Shown here: piece by piece, positions 1 through 12,059 of the stretch | Numbering within the stretch: the stretch's first letter is position 1 | Layout of the letters: each line of letters starts with the position of its first letter | From: Pardosa pseudoannulata | Taxonomy: Eukaryota; Arthropoda; Arachnida; Araneae; Lycosidae | Length of the DNA stretch: 64,000 nt | Direction of reading: 5' to 3' | Assembly: GCA_032207245.1 (NCBI GenBank) | Contig: CM063503.1 | Location: 59,134,817 to 59,198,816, forward strand | Program-made: the position numbers and the translations under genes | Notes under the pieces: generated by a model | The model's database searches: none | The model's input: the letters and a program-made list of their open reading frames with translations, nothing else | Told to the model about the DNA's origin: nothing

Positions 1-183
1 ACTAGCATACTAACATCATAGGGATAATTCATCTTCATTTAAATATTACAGAATGTCATTTATCAAGAGGTTTTTTTTAGTATAAAAATATATAAATGTT
101 ATCTGAAACTCTCACAAAACTTATCTTTATTTATTATTTTTTTGTTTTCAGTCAATGTTAAACATTTCTCAGGCATCTATATA

Positions 184-1500
184 CGAGAGTCACTCTGAAA
201 TATTTGAGGTACAACTAGGTTTTTAAAGTTATACTTACAAAATTTTAGGTGTGTTCAAAGTAGTCTCCTCCAGCATCAATGTACTTTTGTAGACAAATTT
301 TCCACAAATTAAATGCCTCAAGCCATTCATTTCTTGGAATAGATGAAAAAAATGCATTTATAGATACATTAATCTTTCCTTCTGAATGAAAACGATGTCC
401 ATGTAAGTTCTTTTTTAGATTAAAAAATAACTAAAAGTCATACATCGCTAAATCAGGTGAATACAGCAGATGTTCTATCACTTTAATTTGTATTTGTTTA
501 AGAAACTCAACTGTTAATATGGCTGTATATGAAGATGCATTGTGATGGTGAAGCATTAGCTCTCTTAATATTCACCTAATATAGAATTTGTTCCCTTATT
601 TCCCTTAATATCCTTAATATCATCTTAATTCCCTTAATATAGAATTTGTGGAAGACATTTAGTGGTATACGAGCTTGCTGTTACTGTCTTCTGTCTTTCC
701 AACTTGATGGCTTTGACCAATCTCATACTTCTGAAGAAAATGGCATACATCACATTTTTCAGTTCTCGTTGTTTTCTTTTTTTACCATTGACAGCTTGAA
801 TCATCTTCAAAGACCCATACTTTGCTTTCTTGACATGTTGGAATGTCAAAAAATGGTATGTTTATTTCATCACCCATTACAATTTTAGAAATGATGCGGT
901 GACTACCATCATTTAGCAATTTAAGAGTTTCTTTACTGATTCTGACACACTCTCCTTTTTGGCGCTCAGTTAGATTATGGTGAACCCAGCAGTAAACTAC
1001 TTTTTTCATATGTAATTCTTCATTAATAATTTTGTGTATGACTATGGATCCAATGTTAAGTTTCTTCTGTATAATTTGATAGGTACAGTGATTATCATCC
1101 ATTAACATTTTTCGTATGGCAGACAGATTATCTGCGATTACTGTGGCCTTCCTGTGTGTTCTTCATCCTGAAGAAAATTGTGACCTCTGCTAAATTCTTT
1201 AAACAATCTGAATACAGTACCAAGCTGGAGATTCATCACCAAATGCCAATTACAACCGTTGAAAGCATTCTTCTTGATTTAATCCTGCTTTAAAATCATA
1301 GAAAATCATAGCGCAAAAATGTCTCGTGTCAACTCCATTTTCTCTTCTGTTTAAAATTTATTTTACGCTAAACGAGTTGAAGTAAGTCAGTAAAAAATTG
1401 TCTACTGTGTTAAAATACTTTGTATTTTAAAATTAAACAGTTATTTTTAATTTGTAAATTCTAGTCTGCACGTATCTCAAAAATTTCAGAGTAATCCTCG
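184..1500 (-). mobile_element. mariner-family DNA transposon
   Basis: The element is 1,317 bp, the usual mariner length. Terminal inverted repeats start CGAG and share the core 'actctgaaat.tttgag' (184-213; complement of 1,470-1,500). TA dinucleotides flank both ends (182-183 and 1501-1502), as expected for the target duplication of this superfamily. Copy B shows the uninterrupted site. The transposase inside is dead. Confidence 0.9.
245..1338 (-). pseudogene. mariner transposase, decayed
   Basis: On the minus strand the frame opens with MELTRDIF at 1338 and, after an indel within the first 12 codons, continues AMIFYDFKAGLNQEECFQR, the N-terminal helix-turn-helix region of mariner transposases. 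The middle (about 782-1108) reads as the HTH-to-catalytic segment: ILH-like hinge, then LTERQK, then GDEINI where DE-W is usual. The family's DD34D catalytic triad can be located. The first Asp survives in GDE; the second lies in a HDNAR-type motif that here reads HHN (codon 542-544), so that Asp is lost; the third is in YDF after YSPDLA. The C-terminus ends GGDYFEHT and a stop at 245-247. Several frameshifts and stops (for example after YDF) make it non-functional. Confidence 0.88.
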
Positions 1501-2029
1501 TATCTTTATTTAAACATGTCAAATATGACTCGAAATCTCTTGAATCTAGAAATAATATGAATCTATCATACACTTCTCTGTGTTTTTTAGATATATACTA
1601 TTTTTTATGGTATAGACTTTTAAGGTGTGATTGAGATTTTAATTTCTATAGGACTAAGATTTATTTTAAATTTTTTGAACTATTTTGCATAATTTTTCAA
1701 TTTTTTCCATACCTCTTTTAATATCAGTTTTTATAGATGGACTAAGATTTATAACAAAGATATATACAGTGGACTCTTAATGTGATCAGTTTGGGACACC
1801 AGGATTTTGATAATAATAAACGATATGCAAAAATAGGTAAATTTACCCCCCCTCCACTTTAATTCACTTGTACTAAATTTCAAAATAAAATAAAAAAACT
1901 CACCTTATATTTATGTACTGTATATTATCGTTTAAAACAGGAGAATTTTATACATAATTAAAAAAATTAATCAATTGTTGACTGTCTACAACTTTTTATA
2001 AGAAGCTCATTGATAAATTATTCGTAATC

Positions 2030-2203
2030 ATAATGTTTTTTTAAGTCACCGAAGTGGTATTGTACTCCACATTTCAACACTTTTAATGCATTTCTCGTTT
2101 CAGCACTTGTAGAAGGTGGCTTACTATCAAGAGATTCTTCATGTGACTCACCTGTTCCACTATTCGTCTATTTTCCTATGACAATCTGACAGACTTCAGA
2201 TTC
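2030..2203 (-). pseudogene. Tigger transposase C-terminal remnant
   Basis: Minus-strand reading gives LTESEVCQIVIGK, a stop, then TGESHEESLDSKPPSTSAE and ALKVLKCGVQYHFGD. This is the acidic, Ser-rich tail followed by the ALK.L....Y repeat typical of Tigger-type C-termini. The roughly 250-residue DDE domain that should separate it from the N-terminal remnant at 5,590-5,850 is absent; a LINE occupies that place. Confidence 0.6.
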
Positions 2204-5200
2204 AGTTAATGTGAAATCTACTGGAAGTCCCTCAATTTTTGTAATACTGGTAAAAGGCTCATCTTTGACTGTGATGCTAACGCTCACCACACTGTGTTGG
2301 GTAGCAGTAATTGCAACAAGCGTGGAGATGAGCTTTTGGATTACATTTTGCCTGCCAATATGTATATCCTTAATAGAGGCAATGCACCTACCTTTGTCAC
2401 TAAGAACAGAAGGGAAGTCATTGATCTCACTATTTGTAATTCTAACTGTGTTGATTACATTAGTGATCAGAGAGTGCCTGATGCAGTTACTGCCTCAGAT
2501 CATCAGCTAATTGTTTTTTTTTTCATAAAGGATCTAAAATGTGCTAGAACTGAGAGTAGAAATCCACAAACCACTGACTGTCATTCCTACTATAATGACT
2601 TAAAGCTTGGACTCAATCCAGTTCTGGGCAAGTTTAATTCCATTGCTGATTTAGAGTCGGCCATTGACTCTGTGCAACATGCCATTCTTTATGCTTATCA
2701 TCGCAGTTGTAAAGCTATGCCATCTAGCTCCCCAAGGTGTGTTCCTTGGTGGTGTGTTGAGCTTAGTGACTTGCGTAACAAGTGTAGGAAGCACTTCAAT
2801 AGGGCCAAAAAGTCTCGTGACTGGGAAGCCTATCATTGTGCTTTGACTGCCTACAGTAAAGTTATTCGTAAAGCCAAATGGCTTTCTTGGCAGTTTTTCT
2901 GTGAGGGCATCAATGACATTCCTGCAACTGCTAAAGTTATCAAGGTAATGTCTAAAAATAAAGGTTGTGACCTTAATGTTATTAGGCTCCCTAGAGGGAG
3001 TTTCAGTAAGATTGGGGAGGAGGCTTTAGCTGAATTGCTAAGGGTGCACTTCCTGGGCTCTCTTGATATTCCCAGTGGAAGTTGTGTTATTGCTCCTTCT
3101 CAAGTTCTTGGCAAGGAGAATTGGGGTGGTACTAAGGTAATGGTATTTTATGATAGGGTTGTTTGGGCTGTAGACACTTTTAAGCCTTATAAATCTCCTG
3201 GTTTGGATAGAATTATTCCCATTCTTCTTATGGGTATTATCCTTCTTGCTCCCATTCTTTGCAGGATTTTTAAATCCTGCATTGCTTATGGTCATGTTCC
3301 TCAGTCTTGGAGGTATACTAAGGTTGTCTTTATTCCCAAAACTATGAAAGATAACTACTATGAGGCTACTATGAGAAGTCTTTTACACCGATCAGTCTCA
3401 CTTCTTTTCTTTTGAAAACAGTAGAAAAGTTTGTTGACAAGTACCTTAGAGATTCTGTCCTTGTTGCTGATCCCTTGTTGCCTCAGCAGCATGGGTATCA
3501 ACTTGGCAGATCAACGAGTTCTGATATGTATGAGCTTTCTTTTCTTTTGGAAAAATGCATTCACGATAAGGAAATTACTCTTGCAGTTGTTTTAGATATT
3601 GAGGGAGCCTCTGATAGGGCCCCAATTGATATTATTGTTAAGGCCCTTGTGCTAAAGTATACTCATCACGTTGTTTCCAATTGGATTAAGAATCTGCTGA
3701 CCACTAGGTACATTTGTGCTAATGTTCTAGCAACTAGCAAGGTTGTTGAGACCGCATCTGGTTGTCCTCAGGGTGGGGTTCTATCTTCCATTCTTTGGAG
3801 TATGGTGGTGAACTCTTTACTTGTTCACCTCACTAAGAGTGGCATCAGCTGTTTAGGTTATGCGAATGATGTTGCTATAATTGTTAGAGGTAGGTTTGGT
3901 CAAATCATCTCTGGCATTTTGAATGATGCACTCAAGTATACTGCCTTGTGGGGTAACAATTTTGGCTTGTCTGTGAATCCTTCTAAGACTAAGCTTGTTG
4001 CTTTCTCCCGGAAGAAGAACCTAATTCTTAAGGATATCGTCTTCTATAGCAAGAAGCTTACTTTATCTAATGAGGTTAAGTTGCTTGGTGTCTATTTTGA
4101 CAAGAATCTCAATTGGAGTTATCATGTTTCCTACTGTCTGCAGAGGGCTAAGATCTTCTGGAGCTGTAGGAATTCTATTAGCAAGACTTGGGGCCTTTCT
4201 CCTAAGTCTGTTTACTGGATTTATAATATGATTATTAGTCCTATGATCACCTATGGCTCTATTGTCTGGTGGTCCAGGGCCAGACTTGATTGTGTTAAGT
4301 CTGATCTGAATAAGCTGCAGAGAATGGTCTGTATTGCTCTCAAAGGTTATATTAAAACTACCTCTACTGCTGCTTTAGAACTTTTGCTAGGTATGCTTCC
4401 TTTGCATCAACGGATTGAAGCTGAGGCTATAATATGTATGAAGCAGTTTAAGAGTCTGGGTCTTTGGAGGGATTACTCTTTTTATCTCTCTTGGTGACGT
4501 TTTGACTCTTCTGTGGCTAACAAGGCATTTTTTACAATGCCTACCGATGTTATCAATACCAGGTTTACTTTCTGCAAACCCTATAGTGTTCATTTCCCCT
4601 CTCGGGAGGATTGGCTTAAGAATCCTAGGTAGCTTAAATGCAACTGTAGGGTTTGGTTTAATGATGGTTCTAAACTTAATCATCAGGCGGGTGCTGCCCT
4701 ATGGATGGCACCAAGCTTTTCTTTCCATTTGGTAAATATGCTACTGTTTTCCAAGCTGAGGTCTTTGCAATCTATATGTGTTGCAGGATTTGCCTTGGCA
4801 GGGGTTTGCATAAGCAGACCATTCATATCTGCTCTGATAGTCAGGCTGCACTTCAAGCCCTGTCGAGGTGTAGTATTACCTCTGCATTGGTGTGGGAGTA
4901 TTTGGAATCTTTTTATGACCATGCCTCTGATAACAAGGTTAATCTTTACTGTGTTCCTGGTCATATGGAAATTCAGGGAAATGAGCTAGGTTATGATTTA
5001 GCTAGAAAGGGGTCCAGCATTTCCTTTACTGGACCTGAGCCCGTCCTTGGTATTGCTCCGGGGTATATTAGGAATTCTGTTTTTAGGCATTTTAGGTGCC
5101 TTCAGTATTCCAAGTGGATTATTGGAAATAGTCATAGGCAAACCAAAGAGCTTAATTGTCACTGTCCCAGATTCCGTAGTAAAGAGCTCTTGTCACTTTA

Positions 5201-5586
5201 TAGGAATGACCTGAGGAAGGCAGTTGGTCTTCTTACTGGTCACTGTGCCCTCAGTAGGCACTTCAGCTTTATGGGGATTAGTTCTGATCCCTTGTGTCAT
5301 GGCTGCTGTCTTGAGGAAGAGATTGCTTGCCACATTTTGTATGATTGCGAGTATTTCTCGGCTCTCATGTTCGAGCACCTTGGTCATCACCTTCTTGAAC
5401 CATGGGAGATGCAGGACATCCCTGTCAGTTGTCTGCTGAGATTTACCTCAGCTTGTAGCCTTTTTTCTTAGGTGCTCTTGGGTCATGTTTTGTTCTTCCT
5501 GGGTTTGGATACAATAGACCTCTGGTCGCAGTGCCCTGCTCCTATTGAATCAACCTAAAACTGCCCTAAAGGTGATTTCATTCATT
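2204..5586 (+). mobile_element. 5'-truncated non-LTR retrotransposon (LINE, RNase H-bearing I/R1/LOA-type)
   Basis: The sequence starts abruptly inside the endonuclease domain (ORF1 and the endonuclease N-terminus are missing), runs through reverse transcriptase and RNase H, and ends in a short 3' UTR finished by a TTCA/ATTC tandem ('ttcattcattcat', 5,578-5,590). It lies inside the Tigger element in opposite orientation. No clean target-site duplication could be seen. RNase H after RT points to the I/R1/LOA/Jockey-related groups; the exact clade needs a phylogeny. Confidence 0.85.
2207..5471 (+). pseudogene. LINE ORF2: endonuclease (partial)-RT-RNase H, broken
   Basis: Frame 1 carries the end of an AP-type endonuclease: DCDANAHHT (2,262-2,288), RGDELLDYI, TFVTKNRREVIDLT and the catalytic SDH in TASDHQL (near 2,490). 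RT follows: YKSPGLD (3,190-3,207), VVFIPK, then after a frameshift near 3,375 SFTPISLTSFLLKT, LDIEGASD and GCPQGGVLS. The polymerase box YADD reads YAND (3,859-3,870), so the second catalytic Asp is Asn. In-frame stops lie at about 4,495 and 4,630 (probably former Trp codons), and another frameshift at about 4,705. RNase H shows the Asp of FNDGSK, the Glu of QAEVFAI, the Asp of CSDSQAAL and a GH..IQGNE..YDLA end. A C..C...H....C-like stretch (CHGCCLEEEIACHILYDC) lies near the C-terminus at about 5,300, as in related LINEs. Confidence 0.85.
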
Positions 5587-5589
5587 CAT

Positions 5590-5850
5590 AGCCAATTTTC
5601 CGCTGCTGGCTTGGCATCTTTATGTTTGCCGTGAATTCTTTTGTAAACAATATTTTCATGTGTCTTCCATTGCTAGAACCAACTATTTATTGTAACAAAA
5701 TCTTTTTTCCTATTTGAGCAGCTAAACTTTCTTCTTTTTGTTACATAAGGGGTCCATTGTCTGGAACATCAAGTTCTCAAACATTTTCAAAACAAAGTTT
5801 TAGAGCCTTTTCAAGTTGTTCATCTTTACTAGCTAATCTTAAACTTTATT
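5590..5850 (-). pseudogene. Tigger transposase N-terminal (CENP-B-type HTH) remnant
   Basis: Minus-strand translation gives EQLEKALKLCFENVRELD, then VPDNGPLM, KEESLAAQI, KDFVTINSWF and HENIVYKRIHGKHKDAKPAA, with interruptions. Order and spacing match the HTH_Tnp_Tc5 DNA-binding domain of Tigger/pogo transposases (ALLLWF, SGPLL, F..S.GWL..WK.RH.I). Stops and frame changes interrupt it. The protein breaks off at AENW, where the LINE begins. Confidence 0.72.
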
Positions 5851-6539
5851 ACATAAAGCGATAATTTTAATATACAAATTAATAGAGAAAATTGGGACCA
5901 AGTTATTTTGATAACAATAAGCAATTGATAGCATTAACCACAATCACATTAAGTAGAGTCCCCTGTATTTAAATTTTCTCTTACATTTACTTATCATCTG
6001 AAAAGCCAGTTTGATTCATTCTTATTTCTTTGATGTTTGTTTTTAAGTCTCTAATCTGATGAAGTTTTTACTATAAGCATCCCAAATTATATATTATTTA
6101 GTTGAGTCATGAATATTTAACAATAAATCTATTTTTTCGTATCTTAGTTCATTAATTTATTTCAAAAGAAAATCTTTGATAAAACTCGGTATTATCAATT
6201 CTTATTAAAGGCAGTGAAAAACATTTTCTTCCCTCTTTTCTAATATTTGGTTAGAATGAATGTTTAAAAGAGCTATGGTTTACTTCATGATGATTAGTCA
6301 GATACTTTACTGTTAAATAATAAAGTCACATTTGAATGTTAAAGACAATGTGCAAATGATAAATCTAATCTCATATGATACAAAATAATAACAAAAATAT
6401 GTATTTATTCCTTTTAACTTGCCATGACAGTCATTTTTACCTTTTTTATTGTTATATGTTTTGTCATAATTTATATAATTTTTAATATATATATTTTTTC
6501 AAATGTACATAGTGTAACATTTGTAATTTGTACTTACAG

Positions 6540-6709
6540 TTAGAGGTGTTACAGATTCTAATATTTTAATGATCTTTGAAGAAACAAAAGCTATTGAGTG
6601 TCATTCATCTTGTCAAGTTTCTGATCCTGACTCAGCCAGCTTTAAAATCAGAAAAATGTCTAGGAAAAGTTATACAAAATATGAGAAATATTTTAGAGCA
6701 TTCAGCGTA
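6540..6709 (+). other. Candidate exon or exon relic, copy A
   Basis: A pyrimidine-rich tract and 'tacttacag' precede 6540. An open frame RGVTDSNILMIFEETK then runs through SDPDSASFKIRKMSRKSYTK to about 6,709, where GTAT could be a donor. Copy B (41,200-41,375) keeps the AG, the same frame and similar residues (RGIIDSNTLMIFEATK, SDPDSDSSKI, KMSRKQYTK) but has a TGA inside. I do not recognise the protein. It may be an exon of a second gene that decayed, or an open stretch preserved by chance. Confidence 0.3.
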
Positions 6710-7249
6710 GTATACTCAAGTAATGTAACTTTTGTTTTTATAAGAACTTTTTCAAAATTTTGAATTTTTAAAAAAGTTCTATAATATTTATTGTTTATCA
6801 TCTCTTTAATATTATCCTACCTATTGTTGGAAGTGGATTAAATGAAAAATCTGCATGTAACTTTTTTTTTATTGAGTGTATGTTTATGCATTATGTTTCA
6901 TACTGTTTTTATTTTTGTGTGTCTGAACTGGGTCAAACACAGTTTCTGAAGAAACTATAAACCTTTTATGTATCTGGCCTTGTTACATCTAAAAATAAAA
7001 ATAGTAAGCATTTATTTAAGTTTCCTTGAATAATATAATGGTCTATATGTGATAATATTGACATTATATTTGTATGCAAATTGTTGTATATAAAAAGGTG
7101 GATTAAATATTCAAATTAAAATATAAATGACTAATAAATAACAGATCTTTATTACATTTTGTTTTTAAAAAAGAAAAAAAATTATGTTCTTAGGTTTTTA
7201 TTTATCCTATTTTTTTATTTACTATCATAAAATTGAAATTTCTTTGCAC

Positions 7250-10200
7250 AAACAGTACATTCTATGAAAATTTTACTCACTGTTTTTTTTTATTTCATGA
7301 CATTTCTTTTCTTCTTTTGGCCATTTACTTCTTTATTCTTTCTCAATATTTATAAAGTTATGCAATGGCGAAACAGATTACTCACCATGTTTTAACAGCA
7401 CTCTCTGTTCGTCTATGATTTTCTCTCTGTACAATATTCCCCTCCTGAAATTATTGAATTTATTGATGGTACAAGTGTTTGAAAGTTTTTTGTAAATAAC
7501 AGTAAATTTAAGCATCAAAACTATAGGGGTCCCTTACTTTATGCCTACTGTAATGTCAAGAAGCCTGTTTGTTTAACCCGTATCTGAAACTAAAAGGAAA
7601 TAAAAAAGTACTTCTCATAGTCTGCAGGCTTGAAAATGAGCTATTATACCTATGACTGACTTGCGTTTAAAATTAGGCCTAATGCTTAAAAAGTAGTATT
7701 TCCCTCCAATAAAAGGTATAGCTTTAATAAACAAATCAAATATTGAATCCTTATTTATTAAATAATATTTTAACACTTTTAATGTAATGGTATCTATTTA
7801 AAAAAAAGTGGATTATCTGTCTGTAAAGGCAATTGTGCTGAAACATTGAGAGCTATATGCAGCAAATTTGTTATATGAATTTTTCATGACACTCTGCAAA
7901 ACTTTTTGAAATTCCTTTTTCAAGAATTAAATTAGGTTTTTCTGTATGGGATTTTCCCTATTTTCCTTTGTAAGTATGAAACAGGTTCCAACATATTCTA
8001 AATAAATATGTCACTTGAATGCTCAAAAATTCATCTCAGTTACATTCTTTTTAAAAATTTTAAAGCAAATGGTTTTTTATAGTATGATGCAAGTATGTGG
8101 TCCTGTAAGGGGACAGCATTTAAAACATTTGGTTCATACCAAGAAAACCAATCTCTCAATCCTTTGTAAAACCCATGGCATTAACAAATTTTTTCTAATA
8201 AATAAAGCAGCCACTTTTTTTGTTTCCTAAATTTTTTCTAAAACGTTAACTGCATACCAATGCTGTCTGTACATGTGTTTGTTTATATAAATGAATTAGT
8301 AGTGAAGCTCAGTTAAACACTAAAATAAACAATATAATGCCAATTTCAGAATATACTATATCAAACATCCTTGTTTAAAAAGTTATCTAGTAATATGAGA
8401 CACTATATATCAAAATTTTTATATGACTTTAAATTAAATTTTGAATTATTTTATCATTTTTGTTCATCAAAATATCAATAAAAGCTCTATTTTATATTCT
8501 TTTTTAATTTTGTTCACTTTTGCGGGGAAAAATTTTGCGATTTGTTTTTTTCCATGAATTTTTTCATTCTTTAATTTTAATTTACCATCTTAGATCTGTT
8601 CTTTTTAAAACAGACACAATTTCTCAAAATTTGATGCATATTAGCAGTACCAGAGCAAAATATAAATGTGCAAAATAATCATTCATTATTTTTAAGGATA
8701 TTACACAGATATTATTTTACTTAAAAAATTGTTCATGGATTTTAATGTAGTATTGTCAGTCAATAGTTTGATTGTATCTCTTGACAAGAAAAAATTGAGG
8801 TATTTATCAAAGTTTGTGAATGATTATTATCACAATCATTACTGTGGCCCTGTTAATAGTTGGACATGCACCTATTTTAATTTTAGGTTTCAATTTCTGT
8901 TTAAACTTCTGTATTTTTCTTTAAAATACCAGGACTTATTGAGCTAACATTATAGTCCTGAAAGACGATTTCTGTTCTTTAGTACAGGAGTTCTTTTCTC
9001 GAATGGATATTTGTAGCAATTCAGAATTCACATAAAGGTTCCAGTCTGTTAGCCCTCTTGTAACAAAGCAAAATCTTAGTTCAAAACCTAGCAAATCAGA
9101 TATGATGGGATACAGTAAAATCAGCAAGGTACTGTCTTAGATGTGGAATCTCATGTTGGGAATGGTTGTTTGTAGTCATTCAGAATTGCCTTTTATTTCT
9201 AGTTTTGTTAGCTCTTGTGAAAGAAAAGATAGAACATTATCTGATCATCAATACAGACTTTGCAATGTGCCTTTTTTTTTTTCTTTAAATAGAAATGTCT
9301 TGGTTTTTTTTTTCAGGATGTTCCTTTTTATATAAACCATTCACTCCTTTTATTTCATTTATATTTTTCAATCTTAACTGAGTCATGTAATGGCAGAATG
9401 GATTGCACACATTCTCATGTTATGATAGCACCTTTGTTTTCTGAATGTTTTCTAATATCAGTATATAATGATTAGTTTAAGTATTACAACTAGAGGAGGC
9501 CCCAAACTTTATATCTACTGTAGCATCAAGTTGTTTGTTTAACCCATTTCTGAACCTGAGAGGGGAAACAAAAGGGCTAGTCTGAATCTGCATACTTGAT
9601 AATGGACTGTCACATTTAGCAATGGATTGTTCTTGAGATTAGAACTAACACTTAAAAATGACATTTCCTTAGAGTAAAATGTATTCAAGTTTTAATAAAC
9701 TAAATCATATGAAATATTTCATTATTATTTATTAAATGATGCTTTAACACTTTGTGTGAAATAGTATCTATTTAGATAAAAAAAAAAAGTATCTTATAAA
9801 ATAACCATGCTAAAATGTTAAGAGGTATATACATAAATTTGATGCAAAGATTTTTAATGAAATTGTACAAGACTTTACAAAGCTCCTGTTTTGAAAATTA
9901 AATTAATTTCTCTTGTTTGTTTTATGAAATGTGGTTTTTTTGGACAGATCTTCCTAGTAAGTATTGAAGCATTTAAATCATAATCTTATTCAACATGTTA
10001 CCTTAAAGATAAAAAAAAAAGTTTCTTTTCAGATACATTTTCAAAATTTATAAAACTAAAGCTGTGCAGTGGTATGATTCAAATTGTTGGCCCTCATTGA
10101 TACAATGTTTCAGAGACTTGCATCTTGCTGAGAAACTATTGCTTGGTACTTAACACTAAAGCAGACACTAGTAAATTTGAATATTAGAGACTATCAGAAT

Positions 10201-11100
10201 ACTTTATATTGAAGCTCCTTGATAAGATCATCTAATGATTTTTAAGCATTGTAAAACATTCCAAAATCATGTGCTATAGTAGTGTATACTGTTTTCCCTG
10301 AGCCTGAGCCTCTTCCTTTGTAGATATGCTCTGTACTGAATTGTGAAAGGAATAAAAATATGGCATAAACATAAAGTGTTATGTCTGTTAGGGAGCATAA
10401 ACTTTATATCCACTGTAGTGTTTATAAGTTCCTTAATTAAAACTTTTAATTGTATTTCTACAATTATGAGACATATTGTGACGAAATATTGGTATATCTT
10501 AAATCAGGCTTTGAACCATTTTTATTGTTCATACTCAGCATATTAATAATAAAAATACTATTTGTGTTTAAATGGGAAAAAAAGCAGAATAGTTTCCTTT
10601 TCCTGTAATTTTGATATATGATGTTGGATTAAAACTATTTGAAATGGATAATATTTCTCAAAATTTGATGCATTTAAACAAGAGGAAGGTGAAATAAAAA
10701 ATGAGCATTTATATACTAATATTGTTTTATATTTAAAGATGCCTTAAAAATTTTAATTTCTATTGTCAGAAATGATTTATTTGTTTCCAGCTCTTGATGA
10801 AGAATAAAAAAGTGGTATCATTATGGTACACACTCATTTTAATTTTTGGTTTTAAATTTGGTTTGTGGCTCTACAATCTGCTGCTCACCTCTCCCAATGA
10901 GATATAAGCTCTTATAAACAAACATTTATTCCTTCACTTATCCTTTTCAGTATTGAAGATTTTGAGTCCGAATCCCACTTTTAGCATGCATATTTGTAGC
11001 TTTAAGAAAGCTAAAAACCAAATTAAACAGCAATAATAAAAATTAGCCAACAGTTTGAAATTGGTTGCTACCATTGCTGTTTTTAACCATTCAGAATTGG
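7250..11100 (+). repeat. Diverged tandem duplication, ~2.0 kb unit
   Basis: Unit 1 (about 7,250-9,230) and unit 2 (about 9,300-11,100) share ordered landmarks at an offset of about 1.98-2.03 kb. Examples are 'gcaatggcgaaacagatt' (7,375) against 'gtaatggcagaatggatt' (9,389), the 'actttat.tctactgta' string (7,533; 9,506), 'ttgtttaaccc' (7,570; 9,535) and 'tctcaaaatttgatgcat' (8,621; 10,655). Short sub-repeats around 'attcagaatt' (9,020, 9,180, 11,090) lie at the joints. No coding function is apparent. Confidence 0.7.
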
Positions 11101-12059
11101 TTTTAAGTAGTAAATTTCAATATCTTTAGTTGTTGCATAATATTTAGGTACTTGTTTTTGCATTATATAAATCAAAGTAATATTTTAGAACAAGTTTTTT
11201 TTTTCTCCTCTTTATTCATTTTCCTACTTATTTACATTATTTTTTCTCAGCTATTTGCTATGTATGTATCTATCCATTTGAAATTAGCTTTAAGCAGTCA
11301 TCCCCAGCTTAATGAACATTTGTCCTGCAAAATGCTACATGCTTTGGGTTCCATGATTCTCGATTGATGATTTTAACAAATCAGTATCAGGTGGACTGTC
11401 TGCAATCCAAGTGAGGGTAGTGAGTTTGCATTATATTTAATTTTTTTTTATAGTCAATAAAATTCTTTGTATAAAAAAAAAATCAACCCTTTTGTTGTTT
11501 TTACTAAAGATAGATACAAAATTAAATTCTGTTGAGCTCATAGTCAGACATTTTCTTTAAAAGTTTTCCACAACTTGGGAACACTATCTTAAAATATGAT
11601 TTACCCTCCCAAAATTGTTCTGTAATAGTTAAAGGTTTTAAAAACAAGAAAGCCAAAGTAGTTAAGAAAATAAAATATTTTATTTAGTATACCTTTAATA
11701 GAACAGAAATTATCAGACTTGAATTCTAACTAGAATGTAAACATATAATTGTTTCTCAAAATGTTACAAGAATAATTTTTTTAGTACATTTGAAGCTGAA
11801 AAATTATTCATATTTGTTGTAATGTACATAAAACCTATACACCAGTGTTCGTTACAAGGGGGAAACACAGAATGAATATAATATTTTATATTGAGATTCA
11901 GACATTTATTCTATACATTTATTTACAAATAGATCCTTGGTTATCATAATCATCAATTATTTATATCTTCTATTTACACTATCATTATCACACATTTCTT
12001 TATAAGGAATTATTATTATTAACAGAGGCCTAAGTCAAATGACTGTAAATATTATTTAT

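Larger units (their letters stand above)
1767..5965 (-). mobile_element. Tigger/pogo-type DNA transposon carrying a nested LINE
   Basis: Imperfect inverted repeats bound the element: 'cagtggactc' from 1767 and the complement of 'gagtcccctg' ending at 5965. Both are followed inward by an AATGTGAT-type string and a GGGAC..GG string. TA flanks both ends (1765-1766 and 5966-5967). Minus-strand remnants of a Tc5/CENP-B-like DNA-binding domain at the right and a Tigger C-terminus at the left support the family. Without the LINE the element is only about 0.8 kb, so the catalytic core is missing. Confidence 0.8.
60..7010 (+). repeat. Segmental duplication copy A, block 1
   Basis: Outside its two transposon insertions this stretch aligns collinearly with 39,910-41,650, and with the extra copy at 34,400-35,534. 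Shared landmarks include the 'actctcacaaaactta' string (111 versus 34,450 and 39,959), the 'tttggttagaatgaat' string near 6,250 and 40,890, and the candidate exon at 6,540. The copy B sequences run straight through the points where mariner and Tigger sit in copy A, so those insertions came after the duplication. Similarity is judged by eye at about 75-85%. Confidence 0.8.

Noticed and set aside
2211..2510. Separate 99-codon gene at 2,211-2,510 and the 60-94 codon frames inside 2,650-5,440
   Set aside because: They are shadow frames of the LINE ORF2.
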